DNA of 64,000 nt from Paracoccus fistulariae (GTDB taxonomy: Bacteria; Pseudomonadota; Alphaproteobacteria; Rhodobacterales; Rhodobacteraceae). Below the pieces are notes generated by a model. That model was not told where the DNA came from, searched no databases, and worked only from the letters and a program-made list of their open reading frames with translations. Below, one piece after another: positions 18,011 to 26,488 of this stretch. The DNA is taken from contig NZ_CP067136.1 in the NCBI RefSeq assembly GCF_028553785.1, forward strand, positions 496,001 to 560,000, given 5' to 3'. The position numbers and the translations under genes were made by a program. Numbering within the stretch: the stretch's first letter is position 1; the number at the start of each line of letters is the position of its first letter.

Positions 18011-19291
18011 ATGCGACGATCCGCTGCCACCGAAGACCGACAGGATTTCCCTCTGTCCGAGGTGCCGCCCTCCGCGCGCAAAAGCTTTGCATCGCTCTGC
18101 GTCGTGCTTCTGGGCTTCACCTTCTTCACCGCGACCATGTTCGCGGGCGGGCGCATCGGCGTGGCCTTCCCGCTCTGGCCGGATCTGGTGCTGATCATCC
18201 TGACGGGCAACCTGCTTCTGGGCGCCTATGTGGCCATCCTCGGCCTGATCGGATACCGCACCGGGCTGAACACCGCGCTTCTCAGCCGCTTCAGCTTTGG
18301 CCGCATCGGCGCCAGGCTGCCCGATCTGGTGCTGGGCCTGACGCAGATCGGCTGGTACGGCTGGGGCACGGCGACCATGGCGGTGGTCCTGCTGCGCCTC
18401 ATAGGCTTTGACCCGGAAGCCAATGCTGCCCTGACGACGATCCTGATCCTGTTCTTCGGCATGGCCTTCTGCTGGACCGCCTATATCGGCTATCGCGGGC
18501 TGGAAATCCTGTCGCGCATCTCGGTGCCGCTGATGGTGCTGCTGCTGGCCGTCTCGCTCTGGATCGCGATTGGCGATGCGGGCGGCATCGCCGGACTGTC
18601 CGCCATCGCGCCGACGGCGGCGATGGGCATCGGCACCGCCATCACCATCGTCTTCGGAACCTTCGTCTCGGGCGGAACCCAGGCCACCAACTGGACCCGC
18701 TTCGCACGCAGGCCCAGCCATGCCGTCTGGGGCGCGCTGGCCGCCTTTTTCATCGGCAACGGGCTGATGATCGCCACCGGTGCAATCGGCGCATTGGTCT
18801 ATCAGCAACCCGATGTGGTCGATATCCTGGCGGCTCAGGGGCTCACCTTCCTGGGCATCATCATGCTGGTCCTGAACCTCTGGACTACCCAGGACAACAC
18901 GATCTACAATTTTTCCGCCGTCGGATGCGCGGCACTGGAAACCGACCGGCGCCGACAGGTCACGCTGATCGGCGCGGTGATCGGCACGATCCTGGCGCTG
19001 ATGCGGATCGACCTCTATCTGATCCCCTTCCTGCTGATGCTAGGCACCTTCATCCCACCGATCGGAGGCGTCATCATGGCCGATTACCTCTACAAACATC
19101 GCGGCAAATACCCGCTGCTCGCACAGGCCTCTATCCCCGCAATCAATATCCCCGGCCTCGCAGCCTATGTCCTCGGCTGCCTGACGGCATATCTGACGCC
19201 CGGCATCCCGCCGCTGAACGGCATTCTGGCCGCGATCATCGCCTATATCCTCGCCGACAAGATCCTCGCCCGCAGCACAGAGGCCAACTGA
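18011..19291 (+). CDS. codB: Cytosine permease (NCS1 family)
   Basis: Imports cytosine through the inner membrane. The 426-residue protein has 12 predicted helices and the CodB features: GRIGVAFPLWPDLVLIILTGN in helix 1-2, SRFSFGRIGARLPDLVLGLTQIGWYGWGTATMA, NLWTTQDNTIYNFS in helix 8, and PPIGGVIMADY in helix 10. It is the second gene of a two-gene operon with the deaminase, so import and deamination are linked. It converges on preA, which uses the resulting uracil. Confidence 0.93.
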   Translation: MRRSAATEDRQDFPLSEVPPSARKSFASLCVVLLGFTFFTATMFAGGRIGVAFPLWPDLVLIILTGNLLLGAYVAILGLIGYRTGLNTALLSRFSFGRIGARLPDLVLGLTQIGWYGWGTATMAVVLLRLIGFDPEANAALTTILILFFGMAFCWTAYIGYRGLEILSRISVPLMVLLLAVSLWIAIGDAGGIAGLSAIAPTAAMGIGTAITIVFGTFVSGGTQATNWTRFARRPSHAVWGALAAFFIGNGLMIATGAIGALVYQQPDVVDILAAQGLTFLGIIMLVLNLWTTQDNTIYNFSAVGCAALETDRRRQVTLIGAVIGTILALMRIDLYLIPFLLMLGTFIPPIGGVIMADYLYKHRGKYPLLAQASIPAINIPGLAAYVLGCLTAYLTPGIPPLNGILAAIIAYILADKILARSTEAN

Positions 19292-19310
19292 TCCCATATC
19301 TTTTGTGCCG

Positions 19311-19344
19311 AAATATCCCGGGGGTCCGGGGGCAGCGCCCCCGG
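19311..19344. repeat. Intergenic hairpin repeat, copy 1
   Basis: A 34-bp element beginning AAATATCCCGGGGGTCC and ending in an 8-bp stem CCGGGGGC-AGC-GCCCCCGG. A second copy at 31585-31618 differs at one base in the loop. Here it sits between the convergent ends of codB and preA and probably terminates both. Similar elements are common between genes in Rhodobacteraceae as far as I recall. Confidence 0.8.
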
Positions 19345-19347
19345 TGC

Positions 19348-20646
19348 CTATTCCGCCGCCCGCGCCATCGGGTTATTGGGATGCGTCGTCCAATTGGCAT
19401 AGCTGCCACGCTTCAGCCCTGTCCTCGGATCCAACTCGCCCGGATCCAACTCGCGCATGGTGATGCAATCCTCGACCGGGCAGACATCGACACATAGATT
19501 GCAGGCCACGCATTCCTCTTCGATCACCTCGAAGACCCGGCCCGGCTTCATCGCAATGGCCTGATGGCTGGTATCCTCACAGGCGGCATAGCAGCGCCCG
19601 CATTTGATACAGGCCTCCTGATCGATCACCGCCTTGGTCACGTAGTTCAGGTTCAGCTGGTTCCAGTCGGTCACATTCGGCACCGCCCGCCCGATCAGAT
19701 CGGAGAGCTGCATCTCATGACTGTCCAGATAGTCGCGCAGGCCCGAGATCATCTCCTGCACCACCTTGAACCCATAGGTCATGGCGGCGGTACAGACCTG
19801 CACATTGCCCGCGCCAAGCGCCATGAATTCGGCCGCATCGCGCCAGGTCGTGACCCCGCCGATGCCGCTGATCGGCAGTCCGCGCGTCTCGGGGCTGCGG
19901 GCGATCTCGGCCACCATGTTCAGCGCGATGGGCTTGACCGCAGGCCCGCAATAGCCGCCATGCGCGCCCTTGCCGTCAATGGTCGGCTGCGGCGCGAACA
20001 GATCCAGATCGACCGAGGTGATCGAGTTGATCGTATTGATCAGGCTGACCGCATCGGCCCCGCCGCGCCTGGCCGCCTCGGCCGGTTTGCGCACATCGGT
20101 GATATTGGGTGTCAGCTTCACGATACAGGGCATGCGGCTGTATTGCTTGACCCACCGGGTCACCATCTCGATATATTCGGGCACCTGACCGACGGCGCTG
20201 CCCATACCGCGCTCGCTCATCCCATGGGGGCAGCCGAAATTCAGCTCGACCCCGTCGGCGCCGGTATCCTCGATCTGTTTCAGGATGGTCTTCCAGCTTT
20301 CCTCATCGCAGGGCACCATCAGGCTGATGATCAGCGCGCGGTCGGGATAGTCGCGCTTGACCGACTTGATCTCGCGCAGGTTCACCTCCAGCGGGCGGTC
20401 GGTGATCAACTCGATATTGTTCAGCCCCAGAACCCGCCGGTCGGCCCCATGGACCACACCATAGCGCGGCCCGTTCACATTGACGACCGGAGGCCCCTCG
20501 GCGCCAAGCGTTTTCCAGACGACACCGCCCCAGCCGGCCTGAAAGGCGCGGCGGACGTTATATTCCTTATCCGTTGGCGGGGCAGAGGCCAGCCAGAAGG
20601 GATTGGGCGATGTGATCCCGATAAACTCACTGCGAAGATCCGCCAT
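19348..20646 (-). CDS. preA: NAD-dependent dihydropyrimidine dehydrogenase, PreA subunit
   Basis: Catalytic subunit that reduces uracil and thymine to dihydropyrimidines (reversible, NADH-linked) in the cytoplasm. The 432-residue protein has the FMN barrel of dihydroorotate-dehydrogenase type (ITSPNPFWLASAPPTDKEYNVRRAFQAGWGG, NFGCPHGMSERGMGSAVGQ, VKLTPNITDV, SGIGGVTTWRDAAEFMALGAGNVQVCTAAM) followed by two 4Fe-4S clusters (CIKCGRCYAAC and CVACNLCVDVC-PVEDC). It pairs with PreT just upstream. This first step feeds the dihydropyrimidinase and amidohydrolase encoded 10 kb away. Confidence 0.96.
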   Translation of the reverse strand: MADLRSEFIGITSPNPFWLASAPPTDKEYNVRRAFQAGWGGVVWKTLGAEGPPVVNVNGPRYGVVHGADRRVLGLNNIELITDRPLEVNLREIKSVKRDYPDRALIISLMVPCDEESWKTILKQIEDTGADGVELNFGCPHGMSERGMGSAVGQVPEYIEMVTRWVKQYSRMPCIVKLTPNITDVRKPAEAARRGGADAVSLINTINSITSVDLDLFAPQPTIDGKGAHGGYCGPAVKPIALNMVAEIARSPETRGLPISGIGGVTTWRDAAEFMALGAGNVQVCTAAMTYGFKVVQEMISGLRDYLDSHEMQLSDLIGRAVPNVTDWNQLNLNYVTKAVIDQEACIKCGRCYAACEDTSHQAIAMKPGRVFEVIEEECVACNLCVDVCPVEDCITMRELDPGELDPRTGLKRGSYANWTTHPNNPMARAAE

Positions 20647-20722
20647 GGTTCAGTTCTCCTCCTCGATCTTGCGGGCGTCGGCAGGGCAGGGCGATCGGCC
20701 CGCCCGGCGTCACCGTGCAAGG

Positions 20723-22057
20723 CTATTGCCGCAAATTCTGGTCGATATCCTCGGCCGCGTCACGCCCTTGCGCCACGGCGGTGACGGTCAGATCGTCGCC
20801 GCCCGCCGTGCAGTCGCCACCCGCCCAGACCCCGTCCAGATTGGTGCGACCGGGACCGTTCACCGCGATCTTGCCACCCTCCAGCGCCAGTCCGGCGGGC
20901 ATCAGGTCCAGTTTCTGCCCGATGGCGCGGAACAGTTGATCGGCCTTCAGGCGAAAACGCTGATCGGTGTCCAGCAGCCGACCTTCGACCTCTTCGGTAT
21001 AGGCGAATTCGACCTCGGTCACGGCGCCATTGCCATGCACCTTCAGCGGCGCGGCGTTGTGAATGATCCGCACCCCGGCCGAGGTCGCGTGATCCTGTTC
21101 ATGCGTGCTGGCCCCCATGCGGGACTGATCGCGGCGATAGACGATGGTGACGTTTTCCGCGCCCAGCAGGCGGGCCTGCACCGCCGCATCCACGGCTGTC
21201 ATGCCGCCGCCGATAATGACCACATCGCGACCGACCGGCAGGGTGGTCAGATCCGCAGCCTGACGCAGATCGCGGATGAAGCTGACCGCGTCCAGCACAT
21301 TCTCGCGATCCTCGCCCTCGGCGCGCAGGGCATTCACGCCGCCCAGACCCATGCCCAGAAACACCGCGTCATATTCGTCGCGCAGCGATTCAAGCGAGAT
21401 ATCCTTGCCCAGTTTCTGATCATAGCTGATCTGGATGCCGCCGATGCGCAGCAGCCATTCGACCTCGGCCTGCGCAAAGCCGTCCACGGCTTTGTAGCTG
21501 GCAATGCCGAATTCGTTCAGACCGCCGGGTTTCCGGCGTGCTTCGAAGATCGCCACGTCATGGCCCTTGGCGGCCAGCCGATGGGCCGCCGACAGACCGG
21601 CCGGGCCCGCGCCCACGACTGCGATACGCTTGCCGGTCGCCTCGCCGCGCCGGAAGGGATGGCCCGGCTGCGCCATCAGCCCATCGGTGGCATAGCGTTG
21701 CAGGGCGCCGATCTCGACCGGCAGGCCCTCGGCCTCCATCCGCACGCAGGCGCCTTCGCACAGGTTTTCGGTCGGGCAGACACGGGCGCACATGCCGCCA
21801 AGGATATTCGAATGAAAGATCGTCATCGCCGCCGCATCGGGCGTTCCCGTCGCGATCTGGCGGATGAACAAGGGAATGTCGATGCCGGTCGGACAGGCCG
21901 TGATGCAGGGCGCATCATGGCAGAAATAGCAGCGGTCGGCGGCGACATGGGCCTCGTGATCGTCAAGCGGCGGTGCCACATCGACGAAATTCGCGGCAAG
22001 TTCCTGACGGGTCAGACGACCGGGGGCGACCCCGGGCGCAAGTCTGGCTTGGGACAT
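20723..22057 (-). CDS. preT: NAD-dependent dihydropyrimidine dehydrogenase, PreT subunit
   Basis: Electron-input subunit that passes NADH electrons through FAD and Fe-S centres to PreA. The 444-residue protein is GltD-like: N-terminal Cys-rich cluster region (CYFCHDAPCITACPTGIDIP and CARVCPTENLCEGACVR), FAD motif VVGAGPAGLSAAHRLAAKGHDVAIFEA and NAD(P) motif VVIIGGGMTAVDAA. It is upstream of preA by 76 bp in one operon. A partial RutR-like palindrome lies 16 bp before the start. Confidence 0.95.
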   Translation of the reverse strand: MSQARLAPGVAPGRLTRQELAANFVDVAPPLDDHEAHVAADRCYFCHDAPCITACPTGIDIPLFIRQIATGTPDAAAMTIFHSNILGGMCARVCPTENLCEGACVRMEAEGLPVEIGALQRYATDGLMAQPGHPFRRGEATGKRIAVVGAGPAGLSAAHRLAAKGHDVAIFEARRKPGGLNEFGIASYKAVDGFAQAEVEWLLRIGGIQISYDQKLGKDISLESLRDEYDAVFLGMGLGGVNALRAEGEDRENVLDAVSFIRDLRQAADLTTLPVGRDVVIIGGGMTAVDAAVQARLLGAENVTIVYRRDQSRMGASTHEQDHATSAGVRIIHNAAPLKVHGNGAVTEVEFAYTEEVEGRLLDTDQRFRLKADQLFRAIGQKLDLMPAGLALEGGKIAVNGPGRTNLDGVWAGGDCTAGGDDLTVTAVAQGRDAAEDIDQNLRQ

Positions 22058-22072
22058 ATTCCTGTCTCCTGG

Positions 22073-22088
22073 CTCACCTGTTGGTCAT
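22073..22088 (-). promoter_or_regulatory. Weak RutR-like box before preT
   Basis: Minus strand ATGACCAACAGGTGAG matches the RutR consensus TTGACCA-NN-TGGTCAA at 10 of 14 defined positions and keeps the TGACCA half. It lies 16 bp upstream of the preT start. Suggestive only. Confidence 0.35.
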
Positions 22089-22158
22089 AATCAGGCTGGC
22101 ACAGGTTCGATTTTTTATCAAACGGTAAAATCACGTCCCGCCGCGGGATCCGCGAATT

Positions 22159-23454
22159 TCAGGCCGGAAGGACCAGTTTTGCGGCCAGACCGCCCAGATC
22201 CGAACGCTCCAGCCGCAATTCGCCGCCATGCAGCGCGGCCAGATCCGCGACAATGGCCAGCCCAAGGCCCGAGCCAGAGGCTCCGTGTTCATCCAGCCGC
22301 CCGCCCCGGATCAGCGCACGCGGCCTGTCGGTTTCGGCCATGCCGGGGCCGTCATCCTCGATCACGATATGCAGGGCCTGATCGTCGCTGGTGACGGTAA
22401 TGCGCAGGGCCTTGCGTCCCCATTTCACCGCATTTTCGGTCAGGTTGCCGATCATCTCTTCCAGATCCTGCCGCTCTCCGGCGAAGGCCGCGTCTTCGGG
22501 GCAGTCGATCTGCACCTGCATCTCCTTGTCCCGGATCGGCCAGCGCAGGACCAGCAGGATATCGTCGATCACCGGGCGCAGCGGGCTGCGTTGCCCCAGA
22601 AGGCGCGGGCCGGCGGTGCGGGCGCGGCGCAGATGCCAGCCGATCAGCCGGTCCATGCGGGCAATCAGCGCCTGCCCGTCATGGTCGGGCGGCAGCAGGT
22701 TGGACAGCGCCGCCAGAGGGGTTTTCAGCGAATGGGCCAGATTGCCCAGATGCTGACGCGCGCGTGCCAGCAGGCTGGCATTCTGATCCAGGCTGGCATT
22801 GATCTCGGCCGTCAGGGGCTGCAATTCGGTCACATCGGGCATGGTCAGGCGTTCCGCCGTGCCCGCCCGGACCTCCGACAGGTTGCGCCGCATCCGGTTC
22901 AGGCTGTTCAGCCCGGCCAGCACCTGCACCAGACTGGCCAGCGCAAGGCCCAGACCCAGCACCGCCAGAGAGATCGCCAGCGGTCGCCTGATCTTGGACA
23001 GGCTCAGATCAATCTCTTGCTGCGGGGCGGTGACGGTGACGGCGATCCGGGCATTGCTGAAGGGGATGCTCAGCTGGCGTCGCGTGACGCGCAGCGCGGC
23101 GCCATCCGCGCCGATGCCATGGCCGCCGGTGTAATCGCCCGTCGGGCCCTCCAGCTTGCCATCCAGCAGCGAGGCGGAGCGGGCGACCACGCGCCCATCC
23201 GCCCCCACCTGCCAATACCAGCCGGTAAAGGGCATGGCGAAGCGCGGATCGACGGGGCGGTCCTCCAGCTCGATCCGGTCGCCGTTCACCTTCAGGCTGG
23301 CAATGACGCCATCGGCCATGGCGCCGGTTTCCGCGTCGAAGCGGTCGGTCACGAAATCATTCAGCAGGGACGAGATGAACAGGAACGCCGCCAGCAAGGC
23401 CGCCGTGATCCAGACCGCCGCAAGCAGCAGAAGGCGCCCACGAATGGACCGCAT
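22159..23454 (-). CDS. Sensor histidine kinase (PhoQ/FeuQ-like)
   Basis: Membrane sensor that autophosphorylates and controls the paired response regulator. The 431-residue protein has two membrane helices (about 8-33 and 158-181) around a 125-residue periplasmic domain, then a HAMP-like linker, the phosphoacceptor H241 in LGNLAHSLKTPLAAL, the N box in GNLTENAVKWG, and the G boxes DDGPGMAE and GSGLGLAIV. Layout resembles PhoQ and the alphaproteobacterial FeuQ. Its start overlaps the regulator stop. The neighbouring PepSY-like periplasmic proteins are candidate inputs or outputs. Confidence 0.9.
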   Translation of the reverse strand: MRSIRGRLLLLAAVWITAALLAAFLFISSLLNDFVTDRFDAETGAMADGVIASLKVNGDRIELEDRPVDPRFAMPFTGWYWQVGADGRVVARSASLLDGKLEGPTGDYTGGHGIGADGAALRVTRRQLSIPFSNARIAVTVTAPQQEIDLSLSKIRRPLAISLAVLGLGLALASLVQVLAGLNSLNRMRRNLSEVRAGTAERLTMPDVTELQPLTAEINASLDQNASLLARARQHLGNLAHSLKTPLAALSNLLPPDHDGQALIARMDRLIGWHLRRARTAGPRLLGQRSPLRPVIDDILLVLRWPIRDKEMQVQIDCPEDAAFAGERQDLEEMIGNLTENAVKWGRKALRITVTSDDQALHIVIEDDGPGMAETDRPRALIRGGRLDEHGASGSGLGLAIVADLAALHGGELRLERSDLGGLAAKLVLPA

Positions 23455-24116
23455 CAGACGCTGTCCTGCAAGACATAACCCTCGCCCCGCCGCGTTTCGA
23501 TGACGCCATTGCCGACCTTCTTGCGCAGGCGGCCGATGACAACCTCGATGGATTTGAAGTCACGATCGGTATCGGCCTCGTACAGATGTTCGGAGAGTTC
23601 GGTCCTGCTGACGACGCGGTTCTTGTGATGGATCAGATAGCTGAGGATGCGGTTCTCGAAGGCGGTCAGCTTCAGCGTGGTGCCGTCCAGCGTGATGACC
23701 CCAAGCTGGCCGTCCAGCTTCAGCATGCCCGCCTGAATGACCGGACGGGCATGGCCCGCCGCGCGCCGGATCAGGGTCTGGCAGCGCAGGACGACTTCAT
23801 CCAGACGGAACGGCTTCACCGCGTAATCATCCGCGCCCGCCCGAAAGCCCGCCACCTTGTCTGTCCAGTCGCCCCGTGCGGTCAGGATCAGCACCGGCAT
23901 GGTGACGTCATGTTCGCGCCATGCGGTCAGAACCTCGATCCCCGACATGCCCGGAAGCCCCAGATCGAGGATCGCCACATCATAGGTTTCGGTCGAGCCC
24001 AGAAACTCTCCCTCATCGCCATTCGCCGCACAGTCGGTCACGAAACCCGCATCCTGCATTGCCGAGACAAGCTGCTGCGACAAGACCGGGTCATCCTCGA
24101 TGATCAAAGCCCGCAT
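23454..24116 (-). CDS. OmpR-family response regulator (PhoP/FeuP-like)
   Basis: DNA-binding response regulator of 220 residues. The receiver domain has the acidic pocket E7-D8-D9, phosphoacceptor D51 (VAILDLGLPGMSG), T79-type switch in LILTARG and K in YAVKPF. The winged helix includes LTAFENRILSYLIHHKNRVVSRTELSEHLY and VIGRLRKKVG. It overlaps the kinase and follows the small PepSY gene by 26 bp, so these three are one operon. Target genes probably include the divergent 24637 gene, by position. Confidence 0.92.
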   Translation of the reverse strand: MRALIIEDDPVLSQQLVSAMQDAGFVTDCAANGDEGEFLGSTETYDVAILDLGLPGMSGIEVLTAWREHDVTMPVLILTARGDWTDKVAGFRAGADDYAVKPFRLDEVVLRCQTLIRRAAGHARPVIQAGMLKLDGQLGVITLDGTTLKLTAFENRILSYLIHHKNRVVSRTELSEHLYEADTDRDFKSIEVVIGRLRKKVGNGVIETRRGEGYVLQDSV

Positions 24117-24142
24117 AGTTTAAATCCTGATTACTCTCTAAG

Positions 24143-24502
24143 TTAATTTTTACCGCGCCGCTTGCCTGGCTTTCGTTGCGCGGCAAGCTGTCCGCGCCCG
24201 CCGACGTCCAGAAAACGGCCATCGCGGGCATCCATCCGCACGATCAGCAGATTGCGCTGCGGCGTGACCAGCCGGAACTCATAGACCAGCGCGGCGCCCA
24301 GTTGATGTTCCTGTTCGGTCGGGGGCTGGATCTGCGCCGCGATCATGCGCCCGGCATAGCGCGCGCCGACCTTTCTGGCCATCTCGTGAAAGGGCAGGGG
24401 CCGGAACTGCTGGATCTCCTGCGGCACCGGCGACAGATCCTGCGCCGCAAGGGGCAGGGCCAGCATCGCCGGAATCAGCAGGAAGGAAAGGTATCTGCGC
24501 AT
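24143..24502 (-). CDS. Small periplasmic PepSY-like protein
   Basis: A 119-residue exported protein with a Sec signal (about 1-20, LALPLAAQ). The remainder fits one PepSY unit: a helix with ARKVGARYAGRMIAAQ, then strands ALVYEFRLVTPQRNLLIVRMDARDGRFLDV, followed by a basic tail (KPGKRRGKN). It is the first gene of the operon with the response regulator and kinase. Small periplasmic proteins encoded with PhoQ/FeuQ-type kinases can act as inhibitors of the sensor (FeuN is one known case), so that role is a reasonable guess. Confidence 0.75.
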   Translation of the reverse strand: MRRYLSFLLIPAMLALPLAAQDLSPVPQEIQQFRPLPFHEMARKVGARYAGRMIAAQIQPPTEQEHQLGAALVYEFRLVTPQRNLLIVRMDARDGRFLDVGGRGQLAAQRKPGKRRGKN

Positions 24503-24636
24503 TTGTCGTGACTACTACCGGGATCCCCAACGGAAACCAAACGGGCTGTTGCCGGTTCATTCGGTCTCTGGCAGGTAAAAGCGATTCGTCCGGTTGCGGC
24601 AAGTCTGCAACCCGTATCGAAGAAAGGTAGTCAAAG

Positions 24637-25746
24637 ATGACCAAAGCAAAATTCACCAGCTCGGCCGCAATTCTGGCAATTGTCGCCAGCCTTGGCGTTG
24701 CGGCCCATGCGCAGACCGCCCCCGCCCAGACCACGCCCGCCACGGATGCCGGGTCGCTGCCGCAACCGCTGAGCGCGCTGAACCTTGGCGATCTGCAGAT
24801 CGAGACCAAGCGCGACGGGCTGCGCGAAATCGAGGGCGTGACCGCAGATGGCGTCAAGATCGAAGCCATGATCGACATGGCGGGCAATGTGCTGGAGATC
24901 GAGGCCGATGACGGCGCCGTTCCGCAATCCCTGATCGAGGCCTATGTTCCGCAGGCGGCCCGCGATCACGCCTTCATGTCGAATTTCACCGAGGTCGAGG
25001 AAATCAACCTTCTGCCCGATCTCGTCGTCGTCAACGGCAATCGCGAAAACGGCGATGACGTCGAGGCCGTGTTCAACCGCGACAACCAGCTGGTCAAGGC
25101 CGATTTCGACGATTCAGCGCTGCCTGCCCAGATCATCGAAGAGATCGTGCCGCAGTCTGTGCGGCAGGGCGACATCTTTGCCCAATTTGCCAGCGTGAAT
25201 GAGGTCGGCCAGATGCGCGACATTCTGGTGGTGAAGGGCCAGGATGCCGAGGGCAAGGGCATGGGCGCAGCCTTTGATCAGGATGGCCGCGTGCTGCGCT
25301 TTGGCCGGGCCGATGACGATCATCGTCGGCGCGGCGGCAAGGATCGCGGCGAACGCTTTGGCGACAAGGGTCCGCGCGGCGGTGACCACCGTGGCGGCGA
25401 TCACGGCGATCATGGTCCCCGTGATGGTGGGCCCCGCGATGGTGGACCTCGGGGTCATGGGCCGGACGATCGCGGACCGGGCGGCAAGCATGGGCGCGAT
25501 ATGGGCCGTGACGGCGACCGCGGCGGTGATCGGGGCGGGGATCAAGCCCGCCTGTCGCCTGCCGCCCCCACAGGCTTTGACGCCGTTGCGGTGAACAAGG
25601 CGCTGAGCGATGCGGGCTATGGCAATTTCGGCTTCCTGCGCCCGCAGGGCGACACCGTGCTGATCGAGGCCACCAACCCGCAGGGCGAAGCGGTGCTGCT
25701 GGAACTTGGCGCCGATGGCGACGTGATGCGCGAAACCGCACGCTGA
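24637..25746 (+). CDS. Periplasmic protein with PepSY-like repeats and a Gly/Asp/His-rich linker
   Basis: A 369-residue exported protein with signal peptide ending AAHAQ (about 26). Residues 40-225 hold three tandem units of about 60 residues, each with a helix (for example PQSLIEAYVPQAARD and PAQIIEEIVPQSVRQ) and paired strands ending in an FNRD/FDQDGRVL type turn; a fourth, partial unit ends the protein (GDVMRETAR). Between them residues 228-305 are almost only Gly, Asp, Arg and His (for instance HRGGDHGDHGPRDGG). It is transcribed divergently from the PepSY/regulator/kinase operon and ends in a strong terminator. Metal binding by the His/Asp linker is possible. No family name is safe. Confidence 0.75.
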   Translation: MTKAKFTSSAAILAIVASLGVAAHAQTAPAQTTPATDAGSLPQPLSALNLGDLQIETKRDGLREIEGVTADGVKIEAMIDMAGNVLEIEADDGAVPQSLIEAYVPQAARDHAFMSNFTEVEEINLLPDLVVVNGNRENGDDVEAVFNRDNQLVKADFDDSALPAQIIEEIVPQSVRQGDIFAQFASVNEVGQMRDILVVKGQDAEGKGMGAAFDQDGRVLRFGRADDDHRRRGGKDRGERFGDKGPRGGDHRGGDHGDHGPRDGGPRDGGPRGHGPDDRGPGGKHGRDMGRDGDRGGDRGGDQARLSPAAPTGFDAVAVNKALSDAGYGNFGFLRPQGDTVLIEATNPQGEAVLLELGADGDVMRETAR

Positions 25747-25775
25747 TCTCGATTGGCAGGACAGTCGCGACGAAG

Positions 25776-25797
25776 GGGGCGGGCGACCGCCCCTTTT
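25776..25797 (+). terminator. Rho-independent terminator with GNRA loop
   Basis: Stem GGGGCGG/CCGCCCC closed by a GCGA tetraloop and followed by TTTT, 30 bp after the PepSY-repeat gene. Confidence 0.9.
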
Positions 25798-25799
25798 GC

Positions 25800-26414
25800 T
25801 TATTGAACGATATATCTGTCGCGGCGGTGATTGATGGCGATGGTCATGTTCAGCACGACCGCGCCAAGAAAGCTCCAGGCGATGGTCATGGGGTCGCGCA
25901 AGGTCAGCGCGATCAGGAACAATGCGGCGTCGAAGATCAGCTGCACCCAGCCTGCCTTGAAGCCCGTCGCGTCCTGAATATACAGCCCGACGATGCCGAC
26001 CCCGCCCAGCGAGGATCCGTGCCGGAACAGCGCCAGAAGCCCGGCGCCGCACATGCAGCCGATCAGCGCCGCCGCCACCGCCGGATGGATCCTGCCGAAC
26101 TCCAGATAATTCGGCAGGATGATGGTCATGGCCGACAGCATCGCCACCGCGACAAAGCTTTTGGCGACGAAACGCGTGCCAAAGCGTTTCCAGCCCAGCC
26201 AGTAGAAGGGGATGTTGATGACGAAGAAGACGAGGCCAAAGGACCAGCCGGTGGCATAGCTGATCAGCAGCGCCAGCCCCGCCGTCTGCCCGGTGACAAA
26301 GCCCATATGCGTCAACAGCAGCACGCCCACGCTGGACATGAAGCTGCCGAAGGTGATGCCCTGAAGGTCATCGACGAAACCATGCGTCTGTGTGGTGATG
26401 TCCGAATTCTGCAT
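25800..26414 (-). CDS. YitT-family membrane protein
   Basis: A 204-residue inner-membrane protein of the YitT/DUF161 family with five or six predicted helices and the motif GSSLGGVGIVGLYIQDATGFKAGWVQLIFD that is typical of the family. The function of the family is not established. I start at MQNSDI rather than 12 codons upstream, because the added Arg-rich tail is not typical. It follows the pyrimidine ABC operon on the same strand, but a hairpin lies between them. It converges on the PepSY-repeat gene. Confidence 0.82.
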   Translation of the reverse strand: MQNSDITTQTHGFVDDLQGITFGSFMSSVGVLLLTHMGFVTGQTAGLALLISYATGWSFGLVFFVINIPFYWLGWKRFGTRFVAKSFVAVAMLSAMTIILPNYLEFGRIHPAVAAALIGCMCGAGLLALFRHGSSLGGVGIVGLYIQDATGFKAGWVQLIFDAALFLIALTLRDPMTIAWSFLGAVVLNMTIAINHRRDRYIVQ

Positions 26415-26452
26415 GGCCCTGCTGATGCCGCGTCGCGACCTTTCAGGCAAGA

Positions 26453-26479
26453 GGGAAAGGCCGCGAACCAGCCTTTCCC
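26453..26479 (-). terminator. Terminator hairpin after the pyrimidine operon
   Basis: Nine-base-pair stem GGGAAAGGC with GCCTTTCCC, 9-nt loop, followed on the minus strand by TCTTGCC. It lies 10 bp after the binding-protein stop and probably ends the six-gene operon. Confidence 0.65.
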
Positions 26480-26488
26480 GTCGCGGCG

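Noticed and set aside
25380..25545. GGT/GAC-rich repeat inside the PepSY-repeat gene, possible frameshift or DNA repeat element
   Set aside because: The frame stays open across it and PepSY-like sequence resumes after it, so it is a genuine Gly/Asp/His linker.
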